From positions 62,396,877-62,460,876 of the forward strand of contig CM070548.1 of assembly GCA_036346405.1 (NCBI GenBank): a stretch of DNA of 64,000 bases, written 5' to 3'. The translations under genes and the position numbers were made by a program. Source of the DNA: Phyllostachys edulis (Eukaryota > Streptophyta > Magnoliopsida > Poales > Poaceae). Of the stretch, positions 23,254-35,677 are shown in pieces (the stretch's first letter is position 1; each line of letters opens with the position of its first letter). The notes under the pieces were generated by a model, which searched no databases, was not told the origin of the DNA, and was given only the letters and a program-made list of their open reading frames with translations.

Positions 23254-26200
23254 TGTACATCCCAAACATAAGTGTGTGTTTCAAATGTAATAAAAATGAG
23301 GAGAAATTAAAACTTTTTCTTCAATTAAGAATGCTTGACCAAATCTGTAATTCTTGGAAAAGAATTATGGAATTTGTCTTGCAAACCTCCAATCAAAAAC
23401 CTCCCAGATAAAAATCTTGTGCCAAACTCTTGTAAATATTTTTCCAAGGTTCTGGGGAAGCCTTGTGACCCCTCTGAATTTTCCCACAATTTTTAGAAAC
23501 TGTTTGAATATTGTTAGAGGCAAGTCAAACCAGCCCAAAGTCTGGTCAAACCCCCTTTATCAATCCTTCTGGAATTTGTTGAGGAAAATATATTGCACAA
23601 ACATCTCTGAAAATTTTATGGGAGGTCAATATGTTAGTCATAAAGCTCCTGTAAAATTTTCACAAATTTTGGAGTTGTTTTGATACCTCAAATAAATCCA
23701 CAAAGTCTCAGCTGAATTCTAAACCCTAGGGAAGTGCACTGTTGCTCGGGCTCGAACCCGTGTCTGACCCGAGCCACTCGTCTTGGTCCAACCACCTAGC
23801 AGCACCAGTGGGCTCATGGCAGGCTCAATCCTTGAGCCGTTAGATTTTAATCGCCGACCCAGCGATCGTACTTTGGATCGACTCGGGATTGACCTCGGCC
23901 TTGGATCGGGATCAGCGGTCTGAGTGGGTCCGTGGCTTATGGTCGGGCTCGACCGCTCGCTCACCGTTTGGCTCGAGCCGCTTTGTGTCACCGACCGGTG
24001 GGCTGGGTTCGCTCTGGTCATCTTCCTTGATGCTGCTCTGTCTCGCGTCGGCGCCAGAGCCATGGCGTCTTGTGGCGTGAAGCGCAGGCCAAGTCTTGTC
24101 CGGTCCTTACACGCGTCTCTTTGCATTTAATGCTTGCGGGCGCCCCAAAGTCTTCCCTTACTCCCCCCATCCTTGGCGCCCATGGCCATGGCAAGCACCC
24201 TTGAATGAGGGTTGCTTTGCTTGAGACAGTTGCACCTCTCCTCTCGGTGCTTAAGCCCTCAAGCTCCCTCCTTGGCTTCCTTTGCCGCCCTTGAGCTCTA
24301 GTTGCACCCACGGTGCTCCATTGAGCTCAATCCACAAAACACCAAGTCCACCATTGTTGGCCGTGGCGAGCCGTCACCACCGTGCTCCAGTGGCTTTTCT
24401 TCCAATTCTCTCGCGTCATTTTGAGCCACTCCTCATCTTGACCACATCCCCTAACCTAATTAGTTTCGACATTTATAGGAATTGTCAAATTTGTGATTTG
24501 TTCAACGCGGCAAGCACCCCTTCTTCCCGTTCTTGGGTAAGTAGCTCCATTCCTCAATTCCTTGCTCGAGAAGCTTCCTTGAGCACTTGGTGGAGCTAAC
24601 TTGATGACGTGTGATCGCCATGTTTTTGCTTAGGCCGAGCTCCCGCTTTGTCTTCCTCGGGTCAGGGCGAGGTGCACGTGGCGAGCTTCTCCGGCCATCT
24701 CCTTGCCTCCACTGGACCAAGGTACCTTGCTAATAGTCCCTAGGAGCTATGGCTGCTACCTTGGACAATGCGGAGCTCGTTTCTTTATTTTCCTTTTCGG
24801 TCATTTTCGCACGTCCCTTTCATCTCGGCTTCATGGCGATTCTGCCGTCGCCGTCGGTGTGAGTGGTGCCACGGGTCCGCAAGCCTATTGCGAACCCATT
24901 CTGTCCTTAGCTCGCGCCGCCGTGGCGAGTCGCGGCGACAAGTGGCGAATCTCCTCGGTGTTTTGTCGGACGCGATCGTCCGTCTTAGTAAGGTCATTAG
25001 GACCTGATAATGACATTCATTAAATACTAATCATGGGTTAGCATATAATTGGTCTTAAGCCGTCCTTAATGTCCGTGACATGTGGGCTAGCCTCTTAAAT
25101 AACCCTTAACGCGCATAGTAAACACCCCAGAGCCCCTGTCACATCGACGGGTGGGACCAAAACCATGCACGTGGGTTAAAACCACCCGATGGCTCACGAT
25201 CAGCGACGATGGGTCCCGCTTGTCGGTATGCACTATCTTGGCGTTCGATATACTTCAGTCCATATCAGCCGTTTATCTCAGATCGACGGTCCACAATCAA
25301 CCACGTCATTTAAGTTTTGGTTTCTCCCGAGAGCTTTATTTTTGAGCTGGAAAAAGGTATAAACTTTGAAAATGCATATCTTTTTCATGGTAATTCATTT
25401 TAGATGATTCCAGTCGTATTAATTCTTTCATAATCTCAAATTTAATCTAAAAATGTTTAGAAGATTAATATGACTCCAGAAAACCCTGAAATTAAATTCT
25501 AATCTATCTCAGTTTTATTAAATGTATTAGAATTTCAGTTAAATGGTAAAATGCATAACAAATTCATTATAACTCCTTTTAAGTTGAAATCAATTTTGTT
25601 AATACTGTTATTAACTATACTTTAATCTAAAAATGGTTTTAATCATGTTATAGTTACAAAAATATCCAGAATTAACTTTAACTTTGTATAAGCATTAATT
25701 GTTTCACTAGAAATCCTTTAACTTGTTAAATGCATAACTAATTACCTGTAAACTCTTTTTGAGTGAATCCAAGTTTGTTGGATTCCTCTAATAATGAACT
25801 TACTAGGAAAAATAGTTTTGAACATGTTACTGTTTCCAGGAAAAATAATCATGCATTATAATTTTGTTCAAGTTCTTGTTTCAAGACTTAATAGAAAGTG
25901 CAATATAGCCCCAAATGAGATGAATCCAATTTGGCGGATCATCTCATATGGTGCTTGATCTACTGTAAAATTTTCAGGTTCCCTGCATGTCTAGAAATTT
26001 TGTCGATGAATAGTAACCTAATTCTAACTACTAGGCTGAGCAAAAGTGTTTTCATCATAACTTTTGCATTAAAGATCCAAATCAGTTGATTCTTGTTTCT
26101 ATATTCATGTTAAATCAATACCTTGCTGCTATAAAAATTTCAAATCATTCGGAGAACTTTTGCTGTTGGGTCTTGTTGTTTTTCTTTATTCTTATCGACT

Positions 26201-27850
26201 CTTTATCGCCTTTTCGTTAGGGTTCGACATTTGTGGTAATCCGAGAACGATCCTCCGCAACCAAGTGACCCTCAACAGCCAGGCAAGCAGTTTGACCATG
26301 ATTCATCCTATATTTGCAAGTCTATTACGTTGTTTAAACTCTATGTATGCATTGCTACCTTGTTTTAATTATGGTTAGTGGATCCTATAGTTGCATAATC
26401 TGTAGGAATGCCATGTCTTTACTACCATGAGCCTAGGTTATTTGCTGTGGTTGGAGTTCGTGGATGAACTCCTATCACTTAGTAGTTGTGATTTCAAATG
26501 CTTAGCAATGCTTAGATAACGGTAGAAATGGGCGATCATCGACTTAGTCGATGGTCTTGAGCACACAAATCTAAATATTACTCCTTTATGTCTAGCACTT
26601 GTGCTTTGCTAATTTGTAGAGTAAAAACCTGAAAATAAAAGATTGTTTAGACTTGGGCATATTGGATGAATGGTGTGGTTTTTGGATTGTGGAAGTATGC
26701 CTAAGTCCCTAAGGACCGAGTTACTTGCGCCTCCCGTTCTGAGCAATATTGCGTACTAACCACGCGAGGGGCATATGGAACCCCTCTTGACTAAGTACTT
26801 TGGGCGTTGCTAATTGGGGTCGCTCGGTTGGTGGTTTTAAAGATAAAATGTGTGTGTGTGGTGTGGGAGGAGCATTAGCTTCGGGTAGGTCGTGTGATGT
26901 CTCCTTCTCCCGTGGGTTGTGCGACTCAGAATTAGCATTGTCCATTGGAAATATCTCGTAGGACTTAGCCGTGCGGCATACCTTGAAGTGTGCTTAAAGG
27001 AAAGGCGATGCAGCGTGTGGGTACAGTGGTACACCTGCAGGATAAAACTATTGAATAGCCTCGTCCTAGGTTATGGACACGCTCGGATCGCCCGTGAGAA
27101 CTAGACTACAACATTTAATTAAAAACTTGACTTGGTTGGTATGAGCGGGAGTTCATGCTATTGTTGTGGTGACTAATGGGTTAGTCACTTCTAGGTTGTT
27201 CACGTTGTTGTTATTATGTATTATCACGTTGTTATTTCAACAATTAAAAATGATTTGCCAAATTGCCTTCAATCTATTATGTTATTGCAAATAAATGTTG
27301 CTTTATGCTAAATGAGACATACAACCTCCACTTACATAAAGCTTGCATGTAGCATATGTTATAGGCTTGTTATCTTACGTAAGTCTTGGAGTACTTTATG
27401 TACTCATCTCGCCGTGGTTGTGGCATTTTGTGGTTTTGGTTGCAGAGGAGAGGGTGAGATCCAAGAGCCTCACTTTTGTCCTCGTGTTGCGGCTTCTTGA
27501 CGGCTAGCTTCGGCGGTCGGTCGAGATGCCTAGGGGTTAAGGCACACTGATTGGCTTTGTGTTATAGCCATCTTTATGGCACTTTTGCTTCATTGTTATC
27601 TTTTTTTTTCTTTGAATTGTTGCTATTTGGCCTAAGGGCCCTCTTTTGTAATAGCTATCCCATATTAATATTAACCACGGTTTGTTGCTTATGTACTATG
27701 TGTTGTATGGAATTGATACATTCTTTTGTTGTGAGGTATGTATATTGCATTCTGGGAAGTATACATCTCTCGAGACCGGGTTTATTGGGTTGATAATACT
27801 AGGGTCATTTGGATGACTAAGTATTATGAGCCTAATAAAACCGGTGCTCA
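23254..27850 (+). repeat. Plus-strand gypsy-type LTR inserted in the Sirevirus RNase H (LTR E)
   Basis: Copia RNase H codons stop at about 23254 and resume at about 27850. The inserted sequence starts TGTACATCCCAAAC, close to the TGTAACATCCC start of chromovirus LTRs. It contains the conserved LTR block in plus sense, with GTGGGTACAGTGGTACACC (27017-27035) and CTATTGAATAG (27048-27058). It shows the GC-rich leader (23.7-25.0 kb) and AT-rich (25.3-26.2 kb) zones typical of these LTRs. No pol lies within, so it looks like a solo LTR of about 4.6 kb. The ends are approximate: I found no matching target duplication. The numerous short frames at 23.7-25.3 kb are GC-rich noise. Confidence 0.65.
23745..23805 (-). 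repeat. tRNA-like sequence inside LTR E
   Basis: On the minus strand, A-box-like TGCTAGGTGGTTGGACC (plus 23785-23801) is followed about 25 bases later by B-box-like CGGGTTCGAGCC (plus 23749-23760). The T-arm pairs for only a few bases. The arrangement parallels the tRNA-like piece in LTR B (4857-4926), and both are antisense to their neighbouring GC-rich leader in some copies. It is not a functional tRNA. Confidence 0.4.
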
Positions 27851-28950
27851 CGATCTGGAGGTACTGAAGATGCGATGCATTGCTTGACGATGTGAGGCAC
27901 GAGGAAGCTCGAAATCAAGCGCATGAGACACAAAGACAAAGCAGTATGTCCAAATCGATGCCGTGAGGTAGAGGAGGGAGCCAATCATGCTGCGGTACTC
28001 CTTCTGGTCCACGGGCTTTCCATCCTCATCAGGATCCAACACGGTAGAAGTGGCAATGGGAGTAGATACTGGCTTGCTGCTTCCCATGTCAAAGCGCCGA
28101 AGAAGGTCCTTTGTGTACTTGCTTTGATGAATGAAGGTACCTTCTTTGAGTTGCTTGAATTGAAGACCAAGGAAGAAAGTCAGTTCGCCCATCATGCTCA
28201 TCTCGAATTTCCTGCTCATAGAATCTGAAAATCTGGACACCAAAGTATGAGAAGAACCACCAAATATGATGTCATCCATATAAATTTGAACTAGTAAGAA
28301 ATCACTGTCATGCTTGAGAGTGAACAAGATTTTATCTACCATTCTCATTTTGAAATCATTTTTAAGCAAGAAACTCTTAAGCCTATCATATCAAGCTCTA
28401 GGGGCTTGCTTCAATTCACACAAGGCTTTGGAGAGCTTAAACACATGGTTTGAAAATTTGGGATTTTCAAAATCAGGGGTTGCTTGACAAAGACCTCTTC
28501 TTCTATAAAACCATTAAGGAAAGCACTCTTGACATCTATTTGAAAAAGCTTAAAGCTCTTAGATGTCGCGAAAGCTAGCAATATGCGAATGGCTTCTAAT
28601 CTAGCTATAGGAGCAAAGGTCTCTTCAAAGTCTAAGCCTTCTACTTGGGAAAATCCTTGAGCTACAAGCCTAGCCTTGTTGCGAACTACCAACCCATCCT
28701 CACTTTGCTTATTTTTGAAAATCCATTTTGTTCCAATAACATTTTGATTAGGCAGAGGTTCAACTAAGGTCCAGACTTAGTTTCTTTCAAAATTTTCAAG
28801 CTCTTCATGCATAGCATTGACCCAAGAGGAATCAGATAAAGCATGGGTAACATCTCGGGTTTCAAAAGACGCAACAAAAGCAGAATGTGCATGAGAATCT
28901 GGAGAGATAAACTCGGAGCGAGTAACTCGCTCATGAAGATCCCCAATTAT
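27851..28950 (-). pseudogene. Ty1/copia reverse transcriptase of the Sirevirus
   Basis: Minus-strand frames 28946-28764, 28692-28411 and 28369-27848 together give the copia RT: VVRNKARLVAQGFSQVEG, DFEETFAPIARLEAIRILLAFA, FQIDVKSAFLNG, the catalytic box IYMDDIIFGG (Y-M-D-D intact), FFLGLQFKQLKEGTF.HQSKY and the SMIGSLLYLTASRPDI-like region (here mutated). Frameshifts separate the pieces at about 28400 and 28720. The last codons run to the RIF motif of the RNase H linker, where LTR E is inserted. Confidence 0.88.
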
Positions 28951-28954
28951 CTAC

Positions 28955-30040
28955 TCAGTTGGGTGTTGTCGTTGAATATGAAAGAGGAGGTCCTAGTGCA
29001 GATGTGGCCTCTACCTCATGGGCTGTTGAGGTAGGAGCAGAGCCACTCGAATCACCGGTGAAATTAGGAGGAGACTGCTCAGCTGAAGCTGGAGAAGTAG
29101 AAGCAGACTCTCCAACCATCTCAGAAATGACTGGAGGATGGATTGGACATTCATCCTCTATGTTAGAGTCATCGTCAACGAAGATGCTTTCTCGAATAAC
29201 AGGAACCTGTGTACCTGCAGTATCGGGTCTAGTACCAGGACTAGCCTCATCAAAAGTGACTTCACAAGTCTCAACAATTTTGTTAGTATCCAAATTAAAT
29301 ACACGATAACCACGAGAACAAGCAGGATAACCAAGAAAAATGCCATCATAACATCTTGATTCAAATTTGTCCAAGTTGTCATGTTTAAGAATGAAGCACT
29401 TGCAACCAAAAATCTTGAAATGAGAGACTTTAGGCCAATGACCAAATCTAAGCTCAAAAGAAGTCTTTCCTATGACAGATATCAAGAACACCCTATTGGA
29501 CACATAACAAGCAGTAGAAATCGCCTCAGCCCAAAACCTCCTAGGAGTGCTATGCTCATCTAGCATGGTCCTAGCCATCTCTACAAGGGTCCTGTTCTTC
29601 CTCTCTACAACCTCATTCTGCTGGGGAACTCTAGGTGAAGAGAACTGGTGCTCAAGACCTCTCTCGGAGCAGAAAGTGGCAAAGGAAGAATTCTTGAATT
29701 CTGTGTCATTATCACTTCTAATGGTCCTCAAGGCTCTAGGAAGGTCAACAGCTAGTCTAAGGGCTAACTCTCTAAAATAGCCAAAAGCCTCATCCTTAGA
29801 AACCAGAAAATAAACCCATGAATACCTGGAGAAGTCATCCGCAATCACAAGCACATACCACTTCCCTCCTGCAGACTGAACTCTAGAAGGGCCAACCGTG
29901 TCTAAGTGCAAGAGCTGACCAGGTCCATCAGTCATCACTAAAGTAAGAGGTGGATGAGAAACAGAAACCATCTTACTATGTCTACAGGGAGTGCACACAA
30001 GGTCTCTAACATTCTTAAGCTTAGGCAAACCTCTAATCAA
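28955..30040 (-). pseudogene. Ty1/copia integrase of the Sirevirus
   Basis: A 361-codon open minus-strand frame is the longest undamaged piece of the element. It starts within the zinc-binding region (VCTPCRHSK). The catalytic triad is visible as HLDTVGP (D), IRSDNDTEF (D) and PQQNEVVERKNRT (E), followed by FGCKCFILKH, GIFLGY and a Ser/Thr/Pro-rich linker towards RT. Integrase inserts the cDNA. The N-terminal HH half lies upstream (30040-30170) behind a frame break. The C-terminal half is long, as in Sireviruses. Confidence 0.9.
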
Positions 30041-30179
30041 GTCCTTGCTCGATTACGGTCAAATGGTGAAGCCTATATGTCCAAGCCTCACGGTGCCACA
30101 ACACTAGATCATGAGAGTCTGAAGCCACAAGACACCTAGGGCTGGAAGAAGAAGAAATACTGAAATCAGCACTAAAGAT

Positions 30180-30596
30180 CTACTCAAACCTAGAGATCCC
30201 AAAGACACGCTCACCCGAGGAGTCAAGTACTCTACACTCACCACTCTTGAACCTCACTTCCAGACCCTCATCAAGAAGCTGAGAAACAGATAGCAAATTA
30301 TACCTCAGCTTACTTACCAAAGCGACGTCCTTAAGCATGAAGTTGTTTTTGACGTGTATTGTGCCCTTAGCTATCACAATCCCAGTAGAAGCATCCCCAA
30401 ACGTGATTAACTCGTTGCCGGATGCACGTGTGAGGGATGAGAACCATCTAGAATCTCCAGTCATGTGTCGAGAACACCTAGAGTCAACAAGCCATATGTC
30501 CTCCTTCCTCGCACGACGGATCTCGTCGGGATCGCTGAAAAGCTCATCGTCATTGGAGGAGTCGATGTCATGGCTGTTCTTGGCCATGAAGCACAT
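30180..30596 (-). pseudogene. Sirevirus protease, active site altered
   Basis: Minus-strand frame with WLVDSRCSRHMTGD, where the active-site motif is normally D-S-G-C-S-R-H-M-T. The Gly is replaced by Arg, which should abolish activity. Downstream motifs (KLRYNLLSVSQL, DSSGERVFG) match copia protease to integrase linker sequence. It lies between gag and integrase as expected. Confidence 0.85.
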
Positions 30597-30608
30597 GCCG
30601 GTGAAGTC

Positions 30609-31661
30609 CTAGGCCTTCTTCTTGCCATGGGAATCATCATCATCGTCCTCCGTCCCCGAGTCCACATCGCTCATATCAACATTCTCAAGAGCGGCAAGGA
30701 CCCGGTTGACGAACTTCCTGTAGTTGGGCTTCTTGGCTTTCGCATCCCAAGCTTGAGGACGCCTCCGGAAGTCTTTCTCCTCCTTGCCCTTCAGCTTGGG
30801 GCATTTAGCCCGAATGTGGTTTGGCTCACCACACTCAAAGCAGGCAACAGGGCCACCTCTCCTTCTACTCCTCACCTTGTTGTAGACTCTTGTGAATTTT
30901 GTGGATAGGAGGGCTAAATCATCCTCAGGTAGTTTCTCTAGCTGCTCATCACTCAAGGAGTGTAAAGCGGACAATGAAAACCCAGATGAGCCAAAATCCA
31001 AAGAATCAGAAGAACTACCCTTAGATGGGTCAACCACTAAAGTCATCGGCTCTGTCTTGGAGAGACGCGAGATGAAGTCAATCTCATGCGTCTTCAATCT
31101 TGAGTAGAGCTTATCCATGGTAAGCTCACTCATGACAATGTTGTCATTGATGGAAGTGATCTTCATCCCCCAGACTTTCATATCAAGAGCACCCAAGAGC
31201 TGACGTGCATTTTCAGATTCAGTGAACACAAGATCCACAGCACGTAAGTCATGAAGGATTTTTGAGAATTTTCCCCACAACACATCCAAAGATTCACCGG
31301 GCCTTTGTTCAATCTTTGAGTATTCTTTCTTGAGTTGGTTCTGTCTCACTTCCTTGATCGCAATAGAGCCCTCGTGGTAATCACAGAGGGTCTTTCAGAT
31401 CTCATGAGCAGACCTCAAATGAGCGACATGCTCAAACTCAGATCAACTAAGCCCTTGAATCAAGAAGTTTCGAGCCTTGCTATTTGCCTCCACATCTGGA
31501 GTGATCATATCGTCATTGGCTGGCACAACATAAGGATTTTTTACCTTAAGCCAAATTGCGTGCCCTTGAGCCTCGATGTAGGCATGCATGCGAGCCTTCC
31601 AGTAAGCAAAATCGACTCCATCAAACATAGGTGGTTTGGTTGAATACTTGTCAGTCGCCAT
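30609..31661 (-). pseudogene. Sirevirus gag
   Basis: Two minus-strand pieces are seen. The start (31661-31443) opens with ATG and has PPMFDGVDFAYWKARM, the conserved N-terminal capsid motif. The main part (31349-30609) has ALDMKVWGMKITSI, a zinc knuckle CFECGEPNHIRAKC (CX2CX4HX4C) and an acidic Asp-rich end before a lysine cluster. A stop/frame break at about 31350-31440 separates them. Gag would form the cytoplasmic particle and bind the RNA. The start codon lies about 45 bases from the primer site. Confidence 0.88.
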
Positions 31662-31703
31662 GGATCCAAAGACCGGTTAAGATCTATGAGAAGAGCTAAC
31701 CGG

Positions 31704-31715
31704 GCTCTGATACCA
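31704..31715 (-). other. Primer binding site of the Sirevirus (tRNA-iMet)
   Basis: The minus strand reads TGGTATCAGAGC, exactly complementary to the initiator tRNA-Met 3' end, two bases inside the LTR at 31718. Confidence 0.92.
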
Positions 31716-31717
31716 AT

Positions 31718-33736
31718 TGTAGGACCGAAAAGGCGACTAGAGGGGGGTGAATAGGAGCACAAATCCTTTTTCACCTAGTTTGAATCCGACACGATTTTCA
31801 CTTCAATAGCTATGAGAGCTATGAAGATCAAAAAACAAGTGCAGCAGAAGACTTGTGTTGAATCCAACCTAAAACACCAAAGCAAAAAGACAAAAACTCA
31901 AACCCTAAATGAGTTTGGCAGTCTGACCGGCGTGCACCAAGCAGTCTGACCGACCAGTGGTCTGATCGCACCTGACGATGAACAGGGAAAACAGCCCGAA
32001 GCCCAAAGCACAAAATGATCTAACTTTTGATCTACGATTCCAAACTCAACCAAACTTGAGACACACCTTCCCAAGGATATCAGAAACCTATTCCAAGCAA
32101 CGATCGTCAACACCTTTGCCAAAGTTCTGACCTTTTTCCATTCGAGTGAAGGGCGTTCAAAAACCGAGTCAAAATAAAAAAAGCGATCTAAACCTTGCTT
32201 GCGAGTAAAGGATGTTCAAGATGATCCTAGAAGGGTTTCTACACATCACAGCAAGCTAGACCACTACAAAGATTCAAGAGAAAAGCGACGGATCATCAAA
32301 AACTCCAAATCATCAAAATAGAAGGCAAGAACAAAAAAGACTCATCTTTGAGAACTTACTTGGATTGATTTGAGCTTGAGGATTGATGTTTACAGCCACT
32401 CCAACTTGGAGGACAAAACTCAATACATGAGCACACGATCAATCAATCCCTGGAACCCTAACCTCTCTTTCCTTCTCTCTAAAACCCTAAAACAAACTAG
32501 GGTTTTTCTCAATGAAGTGCTTCAGAGCTGTTGGACAGCACCCTCTCCTATTTATAGTGGAGGCTAGCTTCTAGAAGACTATACTCATTGGGCACCCGTC
32601 AAGCCCACTAACAAACGGGTTTAACTCACGCACGTATTTTAAAGCGTCGTCTTCATCTTCACTTGACCTAAATCGCTTCTCCTTGCGTCGTCTTGCGCCA
32701 CGGTTTAGCCCAAGGTCACCAAGGCGGTATTTGGTGAAATTACCAAAATACCCCTTCTTGATCTTTCTCCGAAGACCAAGTCCAATCTTGGTGAAGCACT
32801 ACTTTGCGCTTCGCGTGTAGGTTGATCAACGGCACTCATCATGTCGGAAGTCTCTCCCGTCCGGCTCCCGCCGAAACCACCAAGGCACTTGCACCGACCC
32901 CCGTGCCGCTTGATCCAACCAGTCGCACCGAACCGCCCGTTCGGTCATCCTTGTCAATTCTGCACCCCGCTTGAGTCTCCTAACCTCACCCGGTATCCTC
33001 GATCGTTCTGGACCTCAGGTCTCCAAGCTTAGTCTCGATCATCCTCGCCGTTGACCGTCGTTGACCTCTAAGCAATCTGCACAGCAATAGACCAAGAAAT
33101 CGTTTTCAGGAACAAGTTCTTCACAACTTGACCCACGTTAGTCAAAACATGCATCATGCAACACATAAGCATTGAAAACCATGAACTTGACCTAACGATC
33201 AACAATCGCCGCCAAGAAGGATGACGAACCAGAACACAACCGGTCAGACCGCCATTCAAAAACCGGTCTGACCGCCGCCAAAAGGCCGGTCTGACCATTA
33301 CTCTGGGACTTAGCCGAAATTCCACCCCTGGAAATCCGAATCTTTCTGGAATTTTCAATTGAATAGAACTTTTGCCTAGAGGCTCCAAAAATTATGGGAC
33401 CAAGTGCAGTAGAACCCTCTCACTTGCCTACACCCTCTATTTTTGGCCCAGCTCCAAAATCCAAAGTTCCTAAGGTGGCCGGCCCGACCGCCAAGAGTAG
33501 CCGGTTGGGTCGCCTCATTGGCGATCGACCGCCACCGACCGGCCGACCGCCAAAGAACCAAAACAGCCAACCAAATGGAGGCATGGCCGGTTTGACCGCC
33601 CCATGGCTGGTCAAACCGCTAGAGGCCTGACAAAAGTTGAATCCTCACCGAAAACGCATGTTTCCACACACCCTCAACACCATTGCCAATTGTCTCACCA
33701 TCCTAAGATCGTGGGCATATCCCCATGATATCCACA
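31718..33736 (-). repeat. 5' LTR of the Sirevirus
   Basis: The sequence runs from TGTAGGACCG to ...GATATCCACA and is colinear with 19227-21272. Several of the CGGTCTGACCG palindromes present in the sister LTR are decayed here (for example CAGTCTGACCGG near 31919), mostly by C-to-T or G-to-A changes as expected for methylated CpG. Confidence 0.9.
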
Positions 33737-34733
33737 CAAACTCTAGCTCCGTTCTGTAGATTGCCCCCGGGATTGAGGTTGACAGGCACAGGGTTGCAGA
33801 AGTTCCAAGTAGCTGGACGAGGTGCTGAGGTTGGTGCAGGCGTTCTAAAAGAGTTCTGAGATGGAAAATGAGTGAACTGTTGAGGAACGGTCCTCGCTTT
33901 CTGCTGAGCTTGATGACTCCCTTGCTGAGCCATTCTACGCTTGTGGTTGTCCTCCAACTCTTTGCGCTTATCCTCAATGATCAAAGCTTTATTGACTAGC
34001 TCTTGGAAATATGGAAATGTATGGGCAATTAGACTGACTTGCAGTCTGGTATTCAGTCCTTTCAGAAAGCGACTCAGATGAGCCTTGTTAGTGGCGACAT
34101 CTTCCGCGGCATAGCAAGCAAGCTGAGAGAATTTGTTGAGGTAGTTGGTCACTAACATGCCTCCTTACTTGAGGGCATGAAATTCATCCTTCTTCAGATC
34201 AATAATTCCTTCTGGCACATGATACTCGTGAAAAGATGTTGAAAACTCTTCCCAAATAATGTCCTGTAGCGTCTCATTTACGGCACAAAAGTTTTCCCAC
34301 CATTCGGCAGCAATGCCCTCCATCTGATGGGTGGCGTATAGAACCTTCTCATGATCGCTACATTGGGTGATCAGCAGGTTCCTTTCGATGAAACGAAGCC
34401 AGTCATCGGCTTCCACTAGTGTCACATGACCAAAAAAGGTTGGCGGGCGAGTTCTCGTGAACTCGCTAGCTTGGATGGTCCATGATGACTATGGTTGACT
34501 GGTGTTGCATTGTTGTGGTTATTGTTCATATTTTGCATCTGGTTTATCATCTGCGTTTGAGCTACCATGAACGCTTCAAAATTATGCAAATCAATTGTAG
34601 GTGCTTGCGGCGGAACTGCTCCTGCTGGTGTCTGCTCATTCTCTTCTGACCCAGGGGGTTCCGGATCCACTAGCAGCAGCATGACGAGTCTAAACCATCT
34701 AGCGAAAGCTCCATAAGTTAGATAAGGTAGCAA
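33703..34733 (-). pseudogene. Gag of the Tekay-type element, upstream part
   Basis: Three minus-strand pieces (34733-34422, 34425-34165, 34158-33742) give the retrotransposon gag capsid region, with FEAFMVAQTQMINQM, EADDWLRFIERNL, KVLYATHQMEGIAAEWWENF, WEEFSTSFHEYHVPEG and YLNKFSQLACYA. A basic, Gln-rich stretch leads to the zinc knuckle. A stop lies after DEFHALK (about 34163). The last residues abut the Sirevirus duplication at 33737-33741, and the zinc knuckle itself is stranded at 19178-19226, 14.5 kb away. Confidence 0.87.
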
Positions 34734-35089
34734 TCACAAGATAAGTTAAGAACTAATCGAGGGGGTAGATTAAACCCAACAAGCACAACTTCATGAAATC
34801 AACTGAAATACTTATATTAATAGGGGGTCTTAGCATGGCTGCAACAAATACATAAGGGTCTTTGCAGCTCATACTCGCACACAAGAAAACCAACGCAAAC
34901 CTAACACACAAACTACCACCTAAAGGGCGACACTTCTAAACTTAAACTAACGAGGCTCAAACACACTGAGTCTCAACAGACTTAACCTAAACCTGAGCGA
35001 ACTTAGTCGATGAGATAACCTCCACAGCCACGATGGTGCTCCCGCCTTCTATAGATCTGGAATTGCACAGGCATCCTTGCAAACTGGTC

Positions 35090-35677
35090 TTAGTGCCCTG
35101 GGACTGGTGCAGCAGGAATAGGCGTCCCTGGTGCAGGCACAATCGGCTCCTCCGGTGCTTCGGGTTCTGCTGGCTCCTCGGTCTCTTTCGGGTCTTCCTC
35201 TAGATCTTCTTCTTCAGGGTCCTCCTTCTCAGGGTCTTCCTCGTGCTCATGCTGACCGCAGAGAGCTTCTTCTAATGTGGCGATCCTTTCTTCTGCCATC
35301 TCCAGAGTCTCGTAGATGCACTCCAACTCTGTGGTGGCCAACTCCAAGGATTCCTTCTGAGCAGCTACAAACTGGGCAAGATGCACCACGGTGGCATTGC
35401 GCTCTCCATCTATAGATGGGTATCGTGCAGGAAGGTCCACTGCAGAGGCATGGGGATGATAGCAGAAGACGGTATCCTCAAGCTCGCGAGTGTAGATGTT
35501 GCAGATCCTTAAGATAGCTAAGCACGAGGATTCCTGAACTCCTTCTGAAAAAACCATCCTTCGAACAGAGATATTCAGAGGACGGCTGGCTTTAGTATCC
35601 TTTCGAGCATAGATGGTTAAACAACAAAGCACTCTATGGCTTTGGACGTTCACCACCCAATCGGTGCCCTTATACAT
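35090..35677 (-). CDS. Additional open reading frame between primer site and gag
   Basis: An uninterrupted 195-codon minus-strand frame lies between the primer site (35968) and gag (34733) of the Tekay-type element. It is not gag, pol or a known envelope. The N-terminal half is ordinary globular-looking sequence (TDWVVNVQSH, RRMVFSEGVQ, AILRICNIYTRELEDTVF). The middle (about residues 95-140) is predicted by eye to be a coiled coil (ELATTELECIYETLEMAEERIATLEEAL). The end is very acidic (repeated E-D-P) and then Pro/Ala-rich. Remaining open while gag and pol are broken may be chance or delayed decay. The function is unknown. Confidence 0.5.
   Translation of the reverse strand: MYKGTDWVVNVQSHRVLCCLTIYARKDTKASRPLNISVRRMVFSEGVQESSCLAILRICNIYTRELEDTVFCYHPHASAVDLPARYPSIDGERNATVVHLAQFVAAQKESLELATTELECIYETLEMAEERIATLEEALCGQHEHEEDPEKEDPEEEDLEEDPKETEEPAEPEAPEEPIVPAPGTPIPAAPVPGH

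Larger units (their letters stand above)
19227..33736 (-). mobile_element. Sirevirus-type Ty1/copia element nested in the Tekay gag
   Basis: Two LTRs of about 2.0 kb (19227-21272 and 31718-33736), a tRNA-iMet primer site (31704-31715), and gag, protease, integrase, RT and RNase H in Ty1/copia order on the minus strand are all flanked by the 5-bp duplication CAAAC. Sirevirus hallmarks are palindromic CGGTC(T/A)GACCG words in the LTRs and several purine tracts in a long non-coding stretch before the 3' LTR. The gag and integrase sequences are also of the Sirevirus kind. In the first 150 bp the LTRs differ at about nine sites, nearly all transitions. The element is itself split by a plus-strand LTR at about 23254-27850. 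Confidence 0.9.

Noticed and set aside
23254..27850. Exact target duplication for LTR E
   Set aside because: The flanks AAGAG and CGATC do not match. The ends may be eroded or misplaced, so no duplication was annotated.
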